Assembly (NCBI RefSeq): GCF_007829815.1
Contig: NZ_VIWT01000001.1
Coordinates: 3,681,501 to 3,745,500 of the forward strand
Length of the DNA stretch: 64,000 nucleotides
Direction of reading: 5' to 3'
DNA from: Kitasatospora viridis
GTDB lineage: Bacteria > Actinomycetota > Actinomycetes > Streptomycetales > Streptomycetaceae
Shown here piece after piece: positions 21,817 through 32,024 of the stretch. The position numbers and the translations under genes were made by a program. The notes beneath the pieces are model-generated. The model did not search any database, was not told the DNA's origin, and worked only from the letters and a program-made list of their open reading frames with translations. Each line of letters opens with the position of its first letter. The first letter of the stretch is position 1.

Positions 21817-22839
21817 ATGCTTATCGCTCAGCGTCCGTCGCTGACCGAAGAGGTTGTCGACGAGTACCGCTCGCGGTTCGTCATCGAGCCGCTGGAGCCG
21901 GGCTTCGGCTACACCCTCGGCAACTCGCTTCGCCGCACGCTCCTCTCCTCGATCCCGGGCGCCGCTGTCACCAGCATCCGGGTCGACGGTGTCCTGCACG
22001 AGTTCACCACCGTGCCGGGCGTCAAGGAGGACGTCACCGACCTCATCCTGAACATCAAGCAACTGGTCGTCTCCTCGGAGCACGACGAGCCGGTCGTGAT
22101 GTACCTGCGCAAGCAGGGTCCGGGTGTGGTCACCGCCGCCGACATCGCGCCCCCGGCCGGTGTCGAGGTGCACAACCCCGAGCTGGTCCTGGCCACGCTG
22201 AACGGCAAGGGCAAGCTGGAGATGGAGCTGACCGTCGAGCGCGGTCGCGGCTACGTCTCCGCCGTGCAGAACAAGGCCTCCGGCCAGGAGATCGGCCGGA
22301 TCCCGGTCGACTCGATCTACAGCCCCGTGCTGAAGGTCACCTACAAGGTCGAGGCCACCCGTGTCGAGCAGCGGACCGACTTCGACAAGCTGATCGTCGA
22401 CGTCGAGACCAAGCCCGCCATGCGTCCGCGCGACGCCATGGCCTCGGCCGGCAAGACCCTGGTGGAGCTGTTCGGCCTCGCTCGCGAGCTGAACATCGAC
22501 GCCGAGGGCATCGACATGGGCCCGTCCCCGACGGACGCCGCCCTGGCCGCCGACCTGGCGCTGCCGATCGAGGAGCTGGAGCTCACCGTCCGCTCCTACA
22601 ACTGCCTCAAGCGCGAGGGCATCCACACCGTGGGTGAGCTCGTCGCCCGCTCGGAGGCCGACCTGCTCGACATCCGCAACTTCGGTGCGAAGTCGATCGA
22701 CGAGGTCAAGGCGAAGCTGGCCGGCATGGGCCTGGCCCTCAAGGACAGCCCGCCCGGGTTCGACCCGACCGCCGCCGCCGACGCCTTCGGCGCCGACGAC
22801 CTGGACGACGCGGGTTACGCGGAGACCGAGCAGTACTGA
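21817..22839 (+). CDS. rpoA: RNA polymerase alpha subunit
   Basis: The 340-residue protein has the N-terminal assembly domain ([20 protein letters not shown]) and, from about residue 245, the C-terminal domain that binds UP elements and activators ([35 protein letters not shown]). A short acidic tail ([14 protein letters not shown]) follows, as in other actinobacteria. ATG 21817 follows GGAGG at 21801-21805. Confidence 0.98.
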   Translation: MLIAQRPSLTEEVVDEYRSRFVIEPLEPGFGYTLGNSLRRTLLSSIPGAAVTSIRVDGVLHEFTTVPGVKEDVTDLILNIKQLVVSSEHDEPVVMYLRKQGPGVVTAADIAPPAGVEVHNPELVLATLNGKGKLEMELTVERGRGYVSAVQNKASGQEIGRIPVDSIYSPVLKVTYKVEATRVEQRTDFDKLIVDVETKPAMRPRDAMASAGKTLVELFGLARELNIDAEGIDMGPSPTDAALAADLALPIEELELTVRSYNCLKREGIHTVGELVARSEADLLDIRNFGAKSIDEVKAKLAGMGLALKDSPPGFDPTAAADAFGADDLDDAGYAETEQY

Positions 22840-22860
22840 GCTGTACCCAGAGTTTGCGGT

Positions 22861-22887
22861 GGGGGCGACTCCCTGCGGGTCGCCCCC
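22861..22887 (+). terminator. Hairpin between rpoA and rplQ
   Basis: GGGGGCGAC (22861-22869) and GTCGCCCCC (22879-22887) form a perfect 9-bp stem. It is followed by GCTTCAATG rather than a T-run. It could reduce read-through from rpoA into rplQ. Confidence 0.6.
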
Positions 22888-22982
22888 GCTTCAATGCAGT
22901 GAACTAAGCCGTCCGGGCAACTGTGCCCGGCCGCCCGTTCCGGTACCTGACACGGCCGGATTCGGAGATCCAAGGAGCAACC

Positions 22983-23474
22983 ATGCCCCGTCCCGCGAAG
23001 GGCGCCCGCCTCGGCGGCGGCCCGCACCACGAGCCGCTGCTGCTCGCCGGCCTGTGCCGCGAGCTGTTCCAGTACGGCCGCATCACCACGACCGAGGCCA
23101 AGGCCCGTCGGATGCGCCCGCTGGCGGAGAAGCTGATCACCAAGGCCAAGGCCGGTGACATCCACAACCGTCGCATCGTCCGCAAGACGATCACCGACAT
23201 CGCCGTGCTGCACACCCTCTTCACCGAGATCGCGCCGCGGTACGAGAACCGCCCGGGTGGCTACACCCGCATCACCAAGATCGGTCCCCGTCGTGGCGAC
23301 AACGCCCCGATGGCCGTGATCGAGCTGGTCGAGGCGCTGACCGTGGCCCAGACCGCGGTCGGCGAGGCCGAGGCCGCCACCAAGCGCGCCGTCAAGGAGA
23401 CCGAGGCTGCCGCCCCGGTCGCCGACGAGGCTCCGGCCGACGCCGCCCCGGCGGACGAGGCCGAGCAGGCCTGA
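22983..23474 (+). CDS. rplQ: 50S ribosomal protein L17
   Basis: The 163-residue product matches L17 for its first 120 or so residues ([34 protein letters not shown]). The last 40 residues are an Ala/Glu/Asp-rich tail that E. coli L17 lacks and actinobacterial ones often have. ATG 22983 follows AAGGAG at 22972-22977. Confidence 0.97.
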   Translation: MPRPAKGARLGGGPHHEPLLLAGLCRELFQYGRITTTEAKARRMRPLAEKLITKAKAGDIHNRRIVRKTITDIAVLHTLFTEIAPRYENRPGGYTRITKIGPRRGDNAPMAVIELVEALTVAQTAVGEAEAATKRAVKETEAAAPVADEAPADAAPADEAEQA

Positions 23475-23490
23475 CGCACCGCCAGGTGAC

Positions 23491-23532
23491 AACGGGCCCG
23501 CTTCTCCGCTTCGGCGGGGGAGCGGGCCCGTT
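23491..23532 (+). terminator. Terminator after rplQ
   Basis: AACGGGCCCGCT (23491-23502) and AGCGGGCCCGTT (23521-23532) form a perfect 12-bp stem capped by a second CTCCGC/GCGGGG stem. It closes the alpha cluster. Confidence 0.85.
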
Positions 23533-23564
23533 CGCATGTCCATGAGTTCGACGAGAGGTGAGCG

Positions 23565-24470
23565 GTGAACGACTGCGCCGAGGAGAAGCCGCAGCGGGTG
23601 GACGGACCGGCCGCCGGGCACACCCGGATCCGGCTGGACCTGAGCTACCACGGAGCCGAGTTCTCCGGCTGGGCCCGCCAGAAGGGCGGGCGGCGCACGG
23701 TGCAGGAGGAGATCGAGAGCGCGCTGCAGGTGGTCACCCGCAGCCAGGAGCTCTACCCGCTGACCGTGGCCGGCCGCACCGACGCCGGGGTGCACGCGCG
23801 CGGCCAGGTGGCCCACGTGGACCTGCCGGACGAACTGTGGGCCGTGCACGGCGAGAAGCTGCTGCGCCGGTTGGCCGGGCGGCTGCCGGCCGACGTGCGG
23901 ATCTACCGGGCGGCCGAGGCGCCGGCCGGCTTCGACGCGCGCTTCTCGGCGGTCTGGCGCCGGTACGCCTACCGGGTGGCCGACCACCCGGGCGGGGTCG
24001 ACCCGCTGCTGCGCGGCCACGTGCTCTGGCACGACCGGCCGCTGGACCTGGCGAAGATGAACGCCGCGGCCGAACTCCTGCTCGGCGAGCACGACTTCGC
24101 GGCCTACTGCAAGAAGCGCGAGGGCGCCACCACCATCCGCACCCTGCTCGACCTGCGCTGGGACCGGGTGCCGATGGACCCGTACGCGGCCCAGGAGGGC
24201 TCGCTGGCGGTGGCCACGGTGCGGGCCGACGCGTTCTGCCACAACATGGTGCGGGCCCTGGTCGGCGCGATGCTGCTGGTCGGCGACGGGCACCGGCCGG
24301 TGGAGTTCCCCGGCGAGGTGCTGCGCGGCGGGGTGCGCAACAGCGCGGTCAACGTGATCCGGCCCTACGGGCTGACCCTGGAGGAGGTCGGGTACCCGGC
24401 CGACGACCAGCTGGCCGAGCGCAGCAGGCAGGCCCGCCGGATGCGCACCCTGCCCGGTCAGGCCGGGTAA
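23565..24470 (+). CDS. truA: tRNA pseudouridine(38-40) synthase TruA
   Basis: The 301-residue enzyme modifies uridines in the tRNA anticodon arm. The catalytic aspartate is Asp73 in [17 protein letters not shown]. Further family motifs are [18 protein letters not shown] and [14 protein letters not shown]. The start is GTG 23565 with GAGAGG at 23553-23558. The conserved rplQ-truA order supports the call. Confidence 0.95.
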   Translation: MNDCAEEKPQRVDGPAAGHTRIRLDLSYHGAEFSGWARQKGGRRTVQEEIESALQVVTRSQELYPLTVAGRTDAGVHARGQVAHVDLPDELWAVHGEKLLRRLAGRLPADVRIYRAAEAPAGFDARFSAVWRRYAYRVADHPGGVDPLLRGHVLWHDRPLDLAKMNAAAELLLGEHDFAAYCKKREGATTIRTLLDLRWDRVPMDPYAAQEGSLAVATVRADAFCHNMVRALVGAMLLVGDGHRPVEFPGEVLRGGVRNSAVNVIRPYGLTLEEVGYPADDQLAERSRQARRMRTLPGQAG

Positions 24471-24496
24471 TCCGTTTGGGCCGGGTGCCGGGCCCG

Positions 24497-24505
24497 TAGG
24501 ACAAT
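24497..24505 (+). promoter_or_regulatory. Candidate -10 element of the ABC-F gene (leaderless)
   Basis: TAGGACAAT at 24497-24505 contains -10-like hexamers ending 8 nt before the ATG at 24514. No Shine-Dalgarno sequence precedes this start (CTCCACCC), so a leaderless or near-leaderless mRNA is likely. Confidence 0.35.
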
Positions 24506-24513
24506 CTCCACCC

Positions 24514-26178
24514 ATGGGACACGTCGAGATTTCACACCTGGAGTACTACCTGCCGGACGGTCGGGTGTTGTTCGACGACGCGTCCTTCCGGGTCGGCGAG
24601 GGCGCCAAGGCCGCCCTGGTCGGCGCGAACGGGGCCGGCAAGACCACCCTGCTGCGGATGATCGCCGGGGACGTGCAGCCGCACGGCGGCACCGTGACGG
24701 TCAGCGGCGGCCTCGGCGTGATGCGCCAGTTCGTCGGCACCACCGGGCGGGAGGACCAGCGCGAGACGCCGGGCGCGCTGGCCCCGGACGCCTCGGTGCG
24801 TGACCTGCTGGTCTCGGTCGCCCCGGCCCGGATCGCCACCGCCGCCCGCGCGGTGGACGCCGCCGAGCTGGCGATGCTGGCCCAGGACGACGAGAAGTCG
24901 CAGATGGCCTACGCCCAGGCGCTCTCCGACTGGGCCGACGCGGGCGGCTACGACTACGAGACCGACTGGGACGTGTGCACCACCTCGGCCCTCGGGATGC
25001 CCTTCGACCGGGCCCAGTTCCGCGGCCTGAACACGCTCTCCGGCGGTGAGCAGAAGCGCCTGGTGCTGGAGACGCTGCTGCGCGGCCCGGACGAGGTGCT
25101 GCTGCTCGACGAGCCGGACAACTACCTGGACGTGCCCGGGAAGCGCTGGCTGGAGGAGGCGGTCAAGGCCAGCGCCAAGACCGTGCTCTTCATCTCGCAC
25201 GACCGCGAGCTGCTCTCCCGGACCGCCGACAAGATCATCAGCGTCGAGTCCGGCTTCGGGGGCGGCGGCAGCTCGGTCTGGGTGCACGGCGGCGGCTTCG
25301 ACTCCTTCCACGAGGCCCGCAAGGAGCGGTTCGCCCGGTTCGAGGAGCTCGGCCGGCGCTGGGACGAGGAGCACGCCAAGCTGAAGAAGCTGGTCGTGAC
25401 GCTCCGTCAGGCCGCGGCGGTCAGCCACGCGCTGGCCACCCGGTACGCCGCCGCGCAGACCCGGCTGAAGAAGTTCGAGGAGGCCGGCCGCCCGGAGGAG
25501 CCGCCCCGCGAGCAGAACATCACCATGCGGCTCAAGGGCGGCCGCACCGGCGTGCGCGCGCTGACCATCGAGCAGCTGGAGCTGACCGGCTTGATGAAGC
25601 CCTTCGACCTGGAGGTCTACTACGGCCAGCGGGTCGCGGTGCTGGGCTCCAACGGGTCGGGCAAGTCGCACTTCCTGCGGCTGCTGGCCGGTGACCAGAC
25701 GGTCGGGCACACCGGCGGCTTCAAGCTCGGCGCCCGGGTGGTGCCGGGCCACTTCCGGCAGACCCACGCCCACCCGGAGCTCTTCGGCCGCACCGTGCGC
25801 TCGATCGTCGAGGAGGAGCACGCGCTCAGCCGCGGCGCCGCGATGGGCGCGCTGCGCCGCTACGAGCTGGACAAGCAGGAGGAGCAGAAGTTCGAGTCGC
25901 TCTCCGGCGGCCAGCAGGCCCGGCTGATGATCCTCAAGCTGGAGCTCTCCGGGGTGACGGCGCTGCTGCTCGACGAGCCCACCGACAACCTCGACCTGGA
26001 GAGCGCCGAGGCGCTGCAGGAGGGGCTGGAGGCGTTCGACGGCACGGTGCTCTGCGTGACCCACGACCGCTGGTTCGCCCGGACCTTCGACCGCTTCCTG
26101 GTCTTCGGCAGTGACGGCCGGGTCTACGAGTCCCCGGAGCCGGTCTGGGACGAGCGCCGGGTGGAGCGCGAGCGCTGA
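24514..26178 (+). CDS. ABC-F family ATPase
   Basis: This 554-residue soluble protein has two ABC domains and no membrane segment. Domain 1 has Walker A GANGAGKT (residues 37-44), signature LSGGEQ and Walker B LLLDEPDNYLD. Domain 2 has GSNGSGKS, LSGGQQ and LLLDEPTDNLD. A charged linker near residues 270-330 (KERFARFEELGRRWDEEHAK) joins them. ABC-F proteins act on ribosomes, as translation factors (EttA type) or in antibiotic protection; which applies here cannot be told. It lies beside translation genes, which favours a housekeeping role. Confidence 0.9.
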   Translation: MGHVEISHLEYYLPDGRVLFDDASFRVGEGAKAALVGANGAGKTTLLRMIAGDVQPHGGTVTVSGGLGVMRQFVGTTGREDQRETPGALAPDASVRDLLVSVAPARIATAARAVDAAELAMLAQDDEKSQMAYAQALSDWADAGGYDYETDWDVCTTSALGMPFDRAQFRGLNTLSGGEQKRLVLETLLRGPDEVLLLDEPDNYLDVPGKRWLEEAVKASAKTVLFISHDRELLSRTADKIISVESGFGGGGSSVWVHGGGFDSFHEARKERFARFEELGRRWDEEHAKLKKLVVTLRQAAAVSHALATRYAAAQTRLKKFEEAGRPEEPPREQNITMRLKGGRTGVRALTIEQLELTGLMKPFDLEVYYGQRVAVLGSNGSGKSHFLRLLAGDQTVGHTGGFKLGARVVPGHFRQTHAHPELFGRTVRSIVEEEHALSRGAAMGALRRYELDKQEEQKFESLSGGQQARLMILKLELSGVTALLLDEPTDNLDLESAEALQEGLEAFDGTVLCVTHDRWFARTFDRFLVFGSDGRVYESPEPVWDERRVERER

Positions 26179-26181
26179 GTT

Positions 26182-26210
26182 TTGGAGTTGGCCTGGCGGA
26201 CGGGTATCGT
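26182..26210 (+). promoter_or_regulatory. Putative rplM-rpsI promoter
   Basis: TTGGAG at 26182-26187 and TATCGT at 26205-26210 are separated by 17 nt. This lies just after the ABC-F stop codon and would give a leader of about 170 nt before rplM. The rest of the gap shows no ORF. Confidence 0.6.
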
Positions 26211-26385
26211 TGGCCCTTGTTGTGCGTATTGGCTCGCTCCATCTCACGTGAGAGGTCGGTACGCCGGAGACATCCGGTCGATGACCAGCGGCTTCCCCTT
26301 GATTGCGTCCAAGCGGGGCCTGGCTGATCCACTCGTTCAGGTGCTCCTGTCAGGACTCACTCACTGAAAAGCAGAGGCTACGACC

Positions 26386-26829
26386 GTGCGTACGTACAGC
26401 CCCAAGCCCGGCGACGTCCAGCGTCAGTGGCACGTCATCGACGCGACCGACGTCGTGCTCGGCCGCCTGGCCTCCCAGGCCGCGAACCTCCTCCGGGGCA
26501 AGCACAAGCCCACCTACGCGCCGCACATGGACATGGGTGACTTCGTCATCATCATCAACGCGGACAAGGTGCACCTCTCGGGCAACAAGCGGACCCAGAA
26601 GCTCGCCTACCGCCACTCCGGTTTCCCGGGCGGTCTGCGTTCCGTTCGCTACGACGACCTGCTGGCGAACAACCCGGAGAAGGCCGTCGAGAAGGCCATC
26701 AAGGGCATGATCCCGAAGAACAGCCTGGGCCGTCAGATGTTCTCGAAGCTCAAGGTGTACTCGGGCGACCAGCACCCGCACGCTGCCCAGCAGCCGGTGC
26801 CGTTCGAGATCACCCAGGTCGCGCAGTAA
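26386..26829 (+). CDS. rplM: 50S ribosomal protein L13
   Basis: The 147-residue protein matches L13 ([59 protein letters not shown]). It is an early 50S assembly protein. It forms a two-gene operon with rpsI, as in most bacteria. GTG 26386 is the start. Confidence 0.97.
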   Translation: MRTYSPKPGDVQRQWHVIDATDVVLGRLASQAANLLRGKHKPTYAPHMDMGDFVIIINADKVHLSGNKRTQKLAYRHSGFPGGLRSVRYDDLLANNPEKAVEKAIKGMIPKNSLGRQMFSKLKVYSGDQHPHAAQQPVPFEITQVAQ

Positions 26830-26871
26830 TCCCGGCCACAAGCCCTTAACTAAGAAAAGCTGAGGAACATC

Positions 26872-27387
26872 GTGGCCGAGAACGCTGCCATCGAGACCAC
26901 CCTGGACGTCGACTTCGACGAGGAGCTCACCGAGTACACCTCCGAGGGCGACGAGACCTCCTACTCCACCGAGTCGCTCGCCGGCCGCTTCGGCGAGGCC
27001 CTGCCGGGCGCCGGCCTGGGCCGCCGCAAGGAGGCGATCGCCCGCGTGCGCATCGTCCCCGGCACCGGCCAGTGGAAGATCAACGGTCGCACCCTGGAGA
27101 ACTACTTCCCCAACAAGGTGCACCAGCAGACCGTCAACGAGCCCTTCAAGCTCCTTGAGCTGGACGGCCGTTACGACGTCGTCGCCCGCATCGCGGGTGG
27201 CGGTGTCTCCGGTCAGGCCTACGCGCTGCGCCTCGGCGTGGCCCGTGCGCTGAACGAGGCCGACGTGGACAACAACCGCGGCGCCCTCAAGAAGGCCGGC
27301 TTCCTGACCCGTGACGACCGCGCCGTCGAGCGCAAGAAGGCCGGTCTCAAGAAGGCCCGTAAGGCCCCGCAGTACAGCAAGCGCTAA
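26872..27387 (+). CDS. rpsI: 30S ribosomal protein S9
   Basis: The 171-residue protein has an acidic N-terminal extension of about 55 residues before the S9 core ([19 protein letters not shown]). The C terminus KAPQYSKR is the conserved tail that touches P-site tRNA. The extension is common in streptomycetes and makes the protein longer than the E. coli one (130). GTG 26872 follows GAGGAA. Confidence 0.97.
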   Translation: MAENAAIETTLDVDFDEELTEYTSEGDETSYSTESLAGRFGEALPGAGLGRRKEAIARVRIVPGTGQWKINGRTLENYFPNKVHQQTVNEPFKLLELDGRYDVVARIAGGGVSGQAYALRLGVARALNEADVDNNRGALKKAGFLTRDDRAVERKKAGLKKARKAPQYSKR

Positions 27388-27396
27388 TCCACGCCC

Positions 27397-27428
27397 CGGG
27401 GTGCGTACCGCCCTTGGTGCGCACCCCG
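27397..27428 (+). terminator. First terminator hairpin after rpsI
   Basis: CGGGGTGCGTACC and GGTGCGCACCCCG (27397-27409 and 27416-27428) form a 13-bp stem with one wobble around GCCCTT. Confidence 0.75.
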
Positions 27429-27440
27429 CAGGTGGGATCC

Positions 27441-27473
27441 ACGCCCCGGAGCACTTCACGTGCTTCGGGGCGT
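27441..27473 (+). terminator. Second, tandem terminator hairpin after rpsI
   Basis: ACGCCCCGGAGCAC (27441-27454) pairs with GTGCTTCGGGGCGT (27460-27473) with one wobble and a TTCAC loop. Two hairpins in a row suggest strict insulation of rplM-rpsI from glmM. Confidence 0.8.
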
Positions 27474-27529
27474 TGTGCTCCCTGGCACGGTCAGGCGGCC
27501 AGGGACGACTCCTCCGCCGGTCGGTCTCA

Positions 27530-27542
27530 CCCCCCCCCCCCC
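27530..27542 (+). repeat. C13 homopolymer upstream of glmM
   Basis: Thirteen consecutive cytosines lie 31 nt before the glmM start codon, just upstream of the ribosome-binding site. The run is outside any coding region and could be prone to slippage, or its length could be a sequencing artefact. Confidence 0.9.
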
Positions 27543-27573
27543 GACCGGTGGGCCTCCAGCGAAGGACGGGACT

Positions 27574-28941
27574 GTGGCACGACTCTTCGGCACCGACGGC
27601 GTACGCGGTGTGGCCAACGAGGGCCTCACCGCCGAACTGGCGCTCGGCCTCTCGATGGCCGCCGCTCATGTACTGGGCGAGGCGGGCGGCCTCGGTGGCC
27701 GGCGTCCGGTCGCCGTGGTCGGGCGTGACCCGCGGGCCAGCGGCGAGTTCCTCGAAGCCGCGGTGATCGCCGGGCTGGCCGGCTCGGGCGTGGACGTGCT
27801 GCGGGTCGGGGTGCTGCCCACCCCGGCCGTCGCCTACCTCACCGGGGCGCTCGGGGCCGACTTCGGCGTGATGCTCTCGGCCAGCCACAACGCGATGCCG
27901 GACAACGGGATCAAGTTCCTGGCCCGCGGCGGCCACAAGCTGGACGATTCGATCGAGGACGCGATCGAGGCCGACTACCGGGGCCACCTGGACGGCACGC
28001 TGGACCGTCCGCGGCCTACCGGCGCCGGGGTCGGCCGAGTGCACGAGTACACCGAGGGCTTCGACAAGTACGTCGCCCACCTGGTCGCGGTGCTGCCGAA
28101 CCGGCTGGACGGCGTGCGGGTGGTCATCGACGGCGCGCACGGCGCGGCCGCCCGGGTCGCCCCCGAGGCCTTCGCCCGGGCCGGTGCCGAGGTGGTCTAC
28201 ACGCTGGGCGCCGAGCCGACCGGCCTGAACATCAACGACGGCGTCGGCTCCACCCACCTGGACGGCCTGCGCCGGGCGATGCGCGAGCACCGGGCGGACC
28301 TGGGCATCGCGCTGGACGGCGACGCCGACCGCTGCCTGGCCGCCGACGCCGAGGGCGACGAGGTGGACGGCGACCAGATCATCGCGATCCTGGCGGTGGC
28401 CATGCGCGAGGCCGGCACGCTGCGCGGGAACACCGCGGTCGGCACCGTGATGGCCAACCTGGGCTTCAAGCTGGCCATGGAGCGCGAGGGCATCGCCCTG
28501 GTCGAGACGGCGGTGGGGGACCGCTACGTGCTGGAGGCGATGAAGGAGCACGGCTACGCGCTGGGCGGCGAGCAGTCCGGCCACGTGATCCTGCTGGACC
28601 ACGCGACCACCGGCGACGGCACGCTGACCGGCCTGATGCTGGGGGCCAGGCTGGCCGCCACCCGCAAGCCGCTGGCCGAGCTGGCCCAGGTGATGACCCG
28701 GCTGCCGCAGGTGCTGATCAACGTCAAGGACGTGGACAAGAGCCGGGTCGCCGACTGCGGCGAGCTGACCCTGGCGGTCAAGGCGGCCACCGAGGAGCTG
28801 GGCGCCACCGGCCGGGTGCTGCTGCGGCCCTCCGGCACCGAGCCGCTGGTCCGGGTGATGGTGGAGGCCGCGGACCAGGAGCAGGCCAAGGCGGTGGCCG
28901 AGCGGCTGGCCTCGGTGGTCCGGTCGCAGCTGGCGGTCTGA
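27574..28941 (+). CDS. glmM: Phosphoglucosamine mutase
   Basis: The 455-residue enzyme converts glucosamine-6-phosphate to glucosamine-1-phosphate for UDP-GlcNAc and peptidoglycan synthesis. The active-site serine is Ser104 in [12 protein letters not shown], the metal loop is LDGDADRCL, and the sugar-binding EQSGH and phosphate-binding [12 protein letters not shown] motifs are present. GTG 27574 gives [12 protein letters not shown] and follows GAAGGAC at 27561-27567. The conserved rpsI-glmM order and nearby glmS support the call. Confidence 0.97.
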   Translation: MARLFGTDGVRGVANEGLTAELALGLSMAAAHVLGEAGGLGGRRPVAVVGRDPRASGEFLEAAVIAGLAGSGVDVLRVGVLPTPAVAYLTGALGADFGVMLSASHNAMPDNGIKFLARGGHKLDDSIEDAIEADYRGHLDGTLDRPRPTGAGVGRVHEYTEGFDKYVAHLVAVLPNRLDGVRVVIDGAHGAAARVAPEAFARAGAEVVYTLGAEPTGLNINDGVGSTHLDGLRRAMREHRADLGIALDGDADRCLAADAEGDEVDGDQIIAILAVAMREAGTLRGNTAVGTVMANLGFKLAMEREGIALVETAVGDRYVLEAMKEHGYALGGEQSGHVILLDHATTGDGTLTGLMLGARLAATRKPLAELAQVMTRLPQVLINVKDVDKSRVADCGELTLAVKAATEELGATGRVLLRPSGTEPLVRVMVEAADQEQAKAVAERLASVVRSQLAV

Positions 28942-28947
28942 CGGGCC

Positions 28948-28980
28948 GTCGGGGCCGCCCGGTGGGCAGGCGGCCCCGAC
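28948..28980. terminator. Bidirectional terminator between glmM and coaA
   Basis: GTCGGGGCCGCC (28948-28959) and GGCGGCCCCGAC (28969-28980) form a perfect 12-bp stem in the 42-nt gap between two convergent genes. Confidence 0.8.
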
Positions 28981-28983
28981 CGG

Positions 28984-29973
28984 TCAGAGCTTGCGGAGCC
29001 GGGCGCGGCGGACCTTGTGGTCGGCGCCCTTCTGCAGCACGAGGGTGGCCCGGCCGCGGGTGGGCAGCACGTTCTCCAGCAGGTTGGGCTTGTTGATGGT
29101 GCGCCAGACCTGGCGGCCGTACTCCATCGCCTCCTCCTCCGGCACCTCGGTGAACCGGCGGAAGTAGGAGCTGGGGTCCAGGAAGGCGGTGTCCCGGAGC
29201 TTCTTGAACCGGGACAGGTACCAGTTCTCGATGTCGTCGGTGCGCGCGTCGACGTAGATCGAGAAGTCGAAGTAGTCGGCCACCGCGAGCCGGGTGCGGC
29301 CGTCGTTGCCGGGCAGGGCGGGCTGCAGCACGTTCAGGCCCTCGACGATCAGGATGTCCGGCCGCTGCACGGTGAGCCGCTGGTCCGGGACGATGTCGTA
29401 GACCAGGTGCGAGTAGACCGGGGCGGAGACCTCCTGCTTGCCGGCCTTCACGTCCGCGACGAAGCGCATCAGGGCCCGCCGGTCGTAGGACTCCGGGAAG
29501 CCCTTGCGGGCCATCAGGCCGCGCCGGCGCAACTCCTCGTTGGGCAGCAGGAAGCCGTCGGTGGTGACCAGCTCGACCCGCGGGTGCTCGGGCCAGCGGG
29601 CCAGCAGGGCCTGCAGCAGACGGGCGGTGGTGGACTTGCCCACCGCCACCGAGCCGGCCACGCCGATGATGAACGGGGTCCGGGTGCGCTCGGTGTCCGG
29701 GGTGTCCAGGAAGGTCCCCAGGGCACCGCGCAGCTCGTGGGTGGCGTGGATGTAGAGGTTCAGCAGCCGCGAGAGCGGCAGGTAGACGTCGCGCACCTCG
29801 TCCAGGTCGAGTGCTGTGCCCAGGCCCCTCAGCCGTTCCACCTCGTCGGCGGTCAACGGCAGCGGGGTGCGGTCGCGCAGGGCGCTCCACTCGGCCCGGG
29901 AGAGGTCGACGTACGGGGACGGCGACGGGGCGGGCGCCGAGGAGGCGCCCCGGGTACAGAGTTCGGTCAGCAC
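28984..29973 (-). CDS. coaA: Type I pantothenate kinase
   Basis: The 329-residue enzyme phosphorylates pantothenate, the first step to coenzyme A. The P-loop [12 protein letters not shown], the YDIVPDQRL and [14 protein letters not shown] motifs and the C-terminal RGRATLVL...[10 protein letters not shown] fit CoaA. It starts with GTG at 29973. No Shine-Dalgarno sequence is visible, and CACAAT lies 7 nt before the start, so the message may be leaderless. It is divergent from glmS across a 108-nt gap. Confidence 0.95.
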   Translation of the reverse strand: MLTELCTRGASSAPAPSPSPYVDLSRAEWSALRDRTPLPLTADEVERLRGLGTALDLDEVRDVYLPLSRLLNLYIHATHELRGALGTFLDTPDTERTRTPFIIGVAGSVAVGKSTTARLLQALLARWPEHPRVELVTTDGFLLPNEELRRRGLMARKGFPESYDRRALMRFVADVKAGKQEVSAPVYSHLVYDIVPDQRLTVQRPDILIVEGLNVLQPALPGNDGRTRLAVADYFDFSIYVDARTDDIENWYLSRFKKLRDTAFLDPSSYFRRFTEVPEEEAMEYGRQVWRTINKPNLLENVLPTRGRATLVLQKGADHKVRRARLRKL

Positions 29974-30081
29974 ATGGTCAATTGTGGCCCGCCGAGCCAG
30001 CGCCCCGCCCTGTGGCGTCGGTCACCAACTGTGGTAGACCGGACAGGTTGCGTAAAAGGAACCGCCCTTATGCTGACGCAT

Positions 30082-31938
30082 ATGTGCGGAATTGTTGGAT
30101 ATGTGGGCTCGCAGAGCGCACTGGACGTTGTCATCGCCGGTCTGCAGCGGTTGGAGTACCGAGGGTACGACTCGGCAGGCGTGGCCATTCAGACGGCAGA
30201 CTCCCGAGGGCAGTGGAGTCTGGCCACCGACAAGCGGGCCGGAAAGCTCGTCAACCTTGAGAAGTCGCTCGCCGAGGTCCCTCTCCCCGGCGGCACCACC
30301 GGCATCGGACACACCCGTTGGGCCACCCACGGCGGGCCGACCGACGCCAATGCCCACCCCCACCTGGATGACCACCGCAAGGTGGCGGTGGTGCACAACG
30401 GCATCATCGAGAACTTCGCCCAGCTGCGGGCCGAACTGGCCGACCGCGGCCACTCGCTGCGCTCCGAGACCGACACCGAGGTGGTCGCGCACCTGCTCGG
30501 CGAGGCCTTCCAGGGCGACCTGGCGGAGGCCATGCGGGTCGTCTGCCGGCAGCTGGACGGTGCCTTCACGCTGGTCGCCGTGCACGCCGATCAGCCCGGC
30601 ACGGTGGTCGGCGCCCGGCGCAACTCCCCGCTGGTGGTGGGCGTGGGCGAGGGCGAGAACTTCCTCGCCTCGGACGTGGCCGCGTTCATCGCGCACACCC
30701 GGGAGGCGATCGAGCTCGGCCAGGACCAGGTGGTGGAGCTGACCGCGGACGGGGTCACGGTGACCGACTTCGCCGGCGCGCCGGCCGAGGTGCGGGCCTA
30801 CCACGTGGACTGGGACGCGTCGGCGGCCGAGAAGGCCGGCTACGACTACTTCATGCTCAAGGAGATCGCCGAGCAGCCGAAGGCGGTGGCCGACACCCTG
30901 CTGGGCCGGATCGGCACCGACGGCCGGCTCACCCTCGACGAGCTGCGGATCCCGGACGCGGTGCTGCGCGAGGTGGACAAGGTCGTCATCGTCGCCTGCG
31001 GCACCGCCTTCCACGCCGGGATGATCGCCAAGTACGCGATCGAGCACTGGACCCGGATCCCCTGCGAGGTCGAGGTGGCCTCGGAGTTCCGCTACCGGGA
31101 CCCGATCCTGGACGCCCGCACCCTGGTGATCGCGATCTCCCAGTCCGGCGAGACCATGGACACCCTGATGGCGCTGCGGCACGCCCGCGAGCAGGGCGCC
31201 CGGGTGCTGGCGATCTGCAACACCAACGGCTCGACCATCCCGCGCGAGTCCGACGCGGTGCTCTACACCCACGCCGGGCCCGAGGTGGCGGTCGCCTCCA
31301 CCAAGGCCTTCCTGACCCAGCTGGTCGCCTGCTACCTGGTGGCGCTCTACCTGGGCCAGGTGCGCGGCACCAAGTGGGGCGACGAGATCTACGCCGTCAT
31401 CAAGGAGCTGTCCGAGGCGCCGAAGCAGGTCGAGCAGGTGCTGCGGACCATGGAGCCGGTGCGCGAGCTGGCCCGCTCGCTGGCCGACGCCCGCTCGGTG
31501 CTCTTCCTCGGCCGGCACGTCGGGTTCCCGGTGGCGCTGGAGGGCGCGCTCAAGCTCAAGGAGCTCGCCTACATGCACGCCGAGGGCTTCGCGGCGGGCG
31601 AGCTGAAGCACGGTCCGATCGCGCTGATCGAGGAGGGGCTGCCGGTGGTCGTGGTGGTGCCCTCGCCGCGCGGGCGGTCGCTGCTGCACGACAAGATCGT
31701 CTCCAACATCCAGGAGATCCGGGCCCGCGGTGCGCGGACCATCGTGATCGCGGAGGAGGGCGACGAGGCGGTGGTGCCGTACGCCGACCACCTGATCCGG
31801 ATCCCGGCCACCCCGACCCTGCTGCAGCCGCTGGTGGCCACCGTGCCGCTGCAGGTGTTCGCCTGCGAGCTGGCCACCGCCAAGGGGCACGAGGTGGACC
31901 AGCCGCGGAACCTGGCGAAGTCGGTGACGGTGGAGTGA
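30082..31938 (+). CDS. glmS: Glutamine-fructose-6-phosphate aminotransferase (isomerizing)
   Basis: The 618-residue enzyme makes glucosamine-6-phosphate. The glutaminase domain begins MCGIVGYVGSQSA, with the nucleophile Cys directly after Met; two SIS domains follow (ISQSGETMDTLMAL; LKLKELAYMHAEGFAAGELK) and the C terminus is KSVTVE. ATG 30082 is required to expose that Cys. The only good ribosome-binding site (AAAAGGA, 30054-30060) fits better an in-frame ATG at 30070, which would add MLTH. Works with glmM upstream. Confidence 0.96.
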   Translation: MCGIVGYVGSQSALDVVIAGLQRLEYRGYDSAGVAIQTADSRGQWSLATDKRAGKLVNLEKSLAEVPLPGGTTGIGHTRWATHGGPTDANAHPHLDDHRKVAVVHNGIIENFAQLRAELADRGHSLRSETDTEVVAHLLGEAFQGDLAEAMRVVCRQLDGAFTLVAVHADQPGTVVGARRNSPLVVGVGEGENFLASDVAAFIAHTREAIELGQDQVVELTADGVTVTDFAGAPAEVRAYHVDWDASAAEKAGYDYFMLKEIAEQPKAVADTLLGRIGTDGRLTLDELRIPDAVLREVDKVVIVACGTAFHAGMIAKYAIEHWTRIPCEVEVASEFRYRDPILDARTLVIAISQSGETMDTLMALRHAREQGARVLAICNTNGSTIPRESDAVLYTHAGPEVAVASTKAFLTQLVACYLVALYLGQVRGTKWGDEIYAVIKELSEAPKQVEQVLRTMEPVRELARSLADARSVLFLGRHVGFPVALEGALKLKELAYMHAEGFAAGELKHGPIALIEEGLPVVVVVPSPRGRSLLHDKIVSNIQEIRARGARTIVIAEEGDEAVVPYADHLIRIPATPTLLQPLVATVPLQVFACELATAKGHEVDQPRNLAKSVTVE

Positions 31939-32012
31939 GCGAAGCGAGCGGAGCCGGAGCCGACCGATGAGCGCCGTGGTGACGGTGGAGTAGGCCGCCG
32001 GATGTGACGGGG

Positions 32013-32018
32013 TAGCGT
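32013..32018 (+). promoter_or_regulatory. Candidate -10 of acpS (leaderless)
   Basis: TAGCGT ends 7 nt before the GTG start at 32025, placing the transcription start at or next to the start codon. No good Shine-Dalgarno sequence is present. Confidence 0.45.
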
Positions 32019-32024
32019 GACGGG

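Noticed and set aside
27460..27573. Upstream extension of glmM through the C13 tract
   Set aside because: GlmM begins at VARLFGTDG; the extension reads through terminator hairpins and a homopolymer and has no family match.
29017..30081. Extension of glmS about 1 kb upstream in the same frame
   Set aside because: The extension is the antisense of coaA and has no family similarity; GlmS must begin with Met-Cys at 30082.
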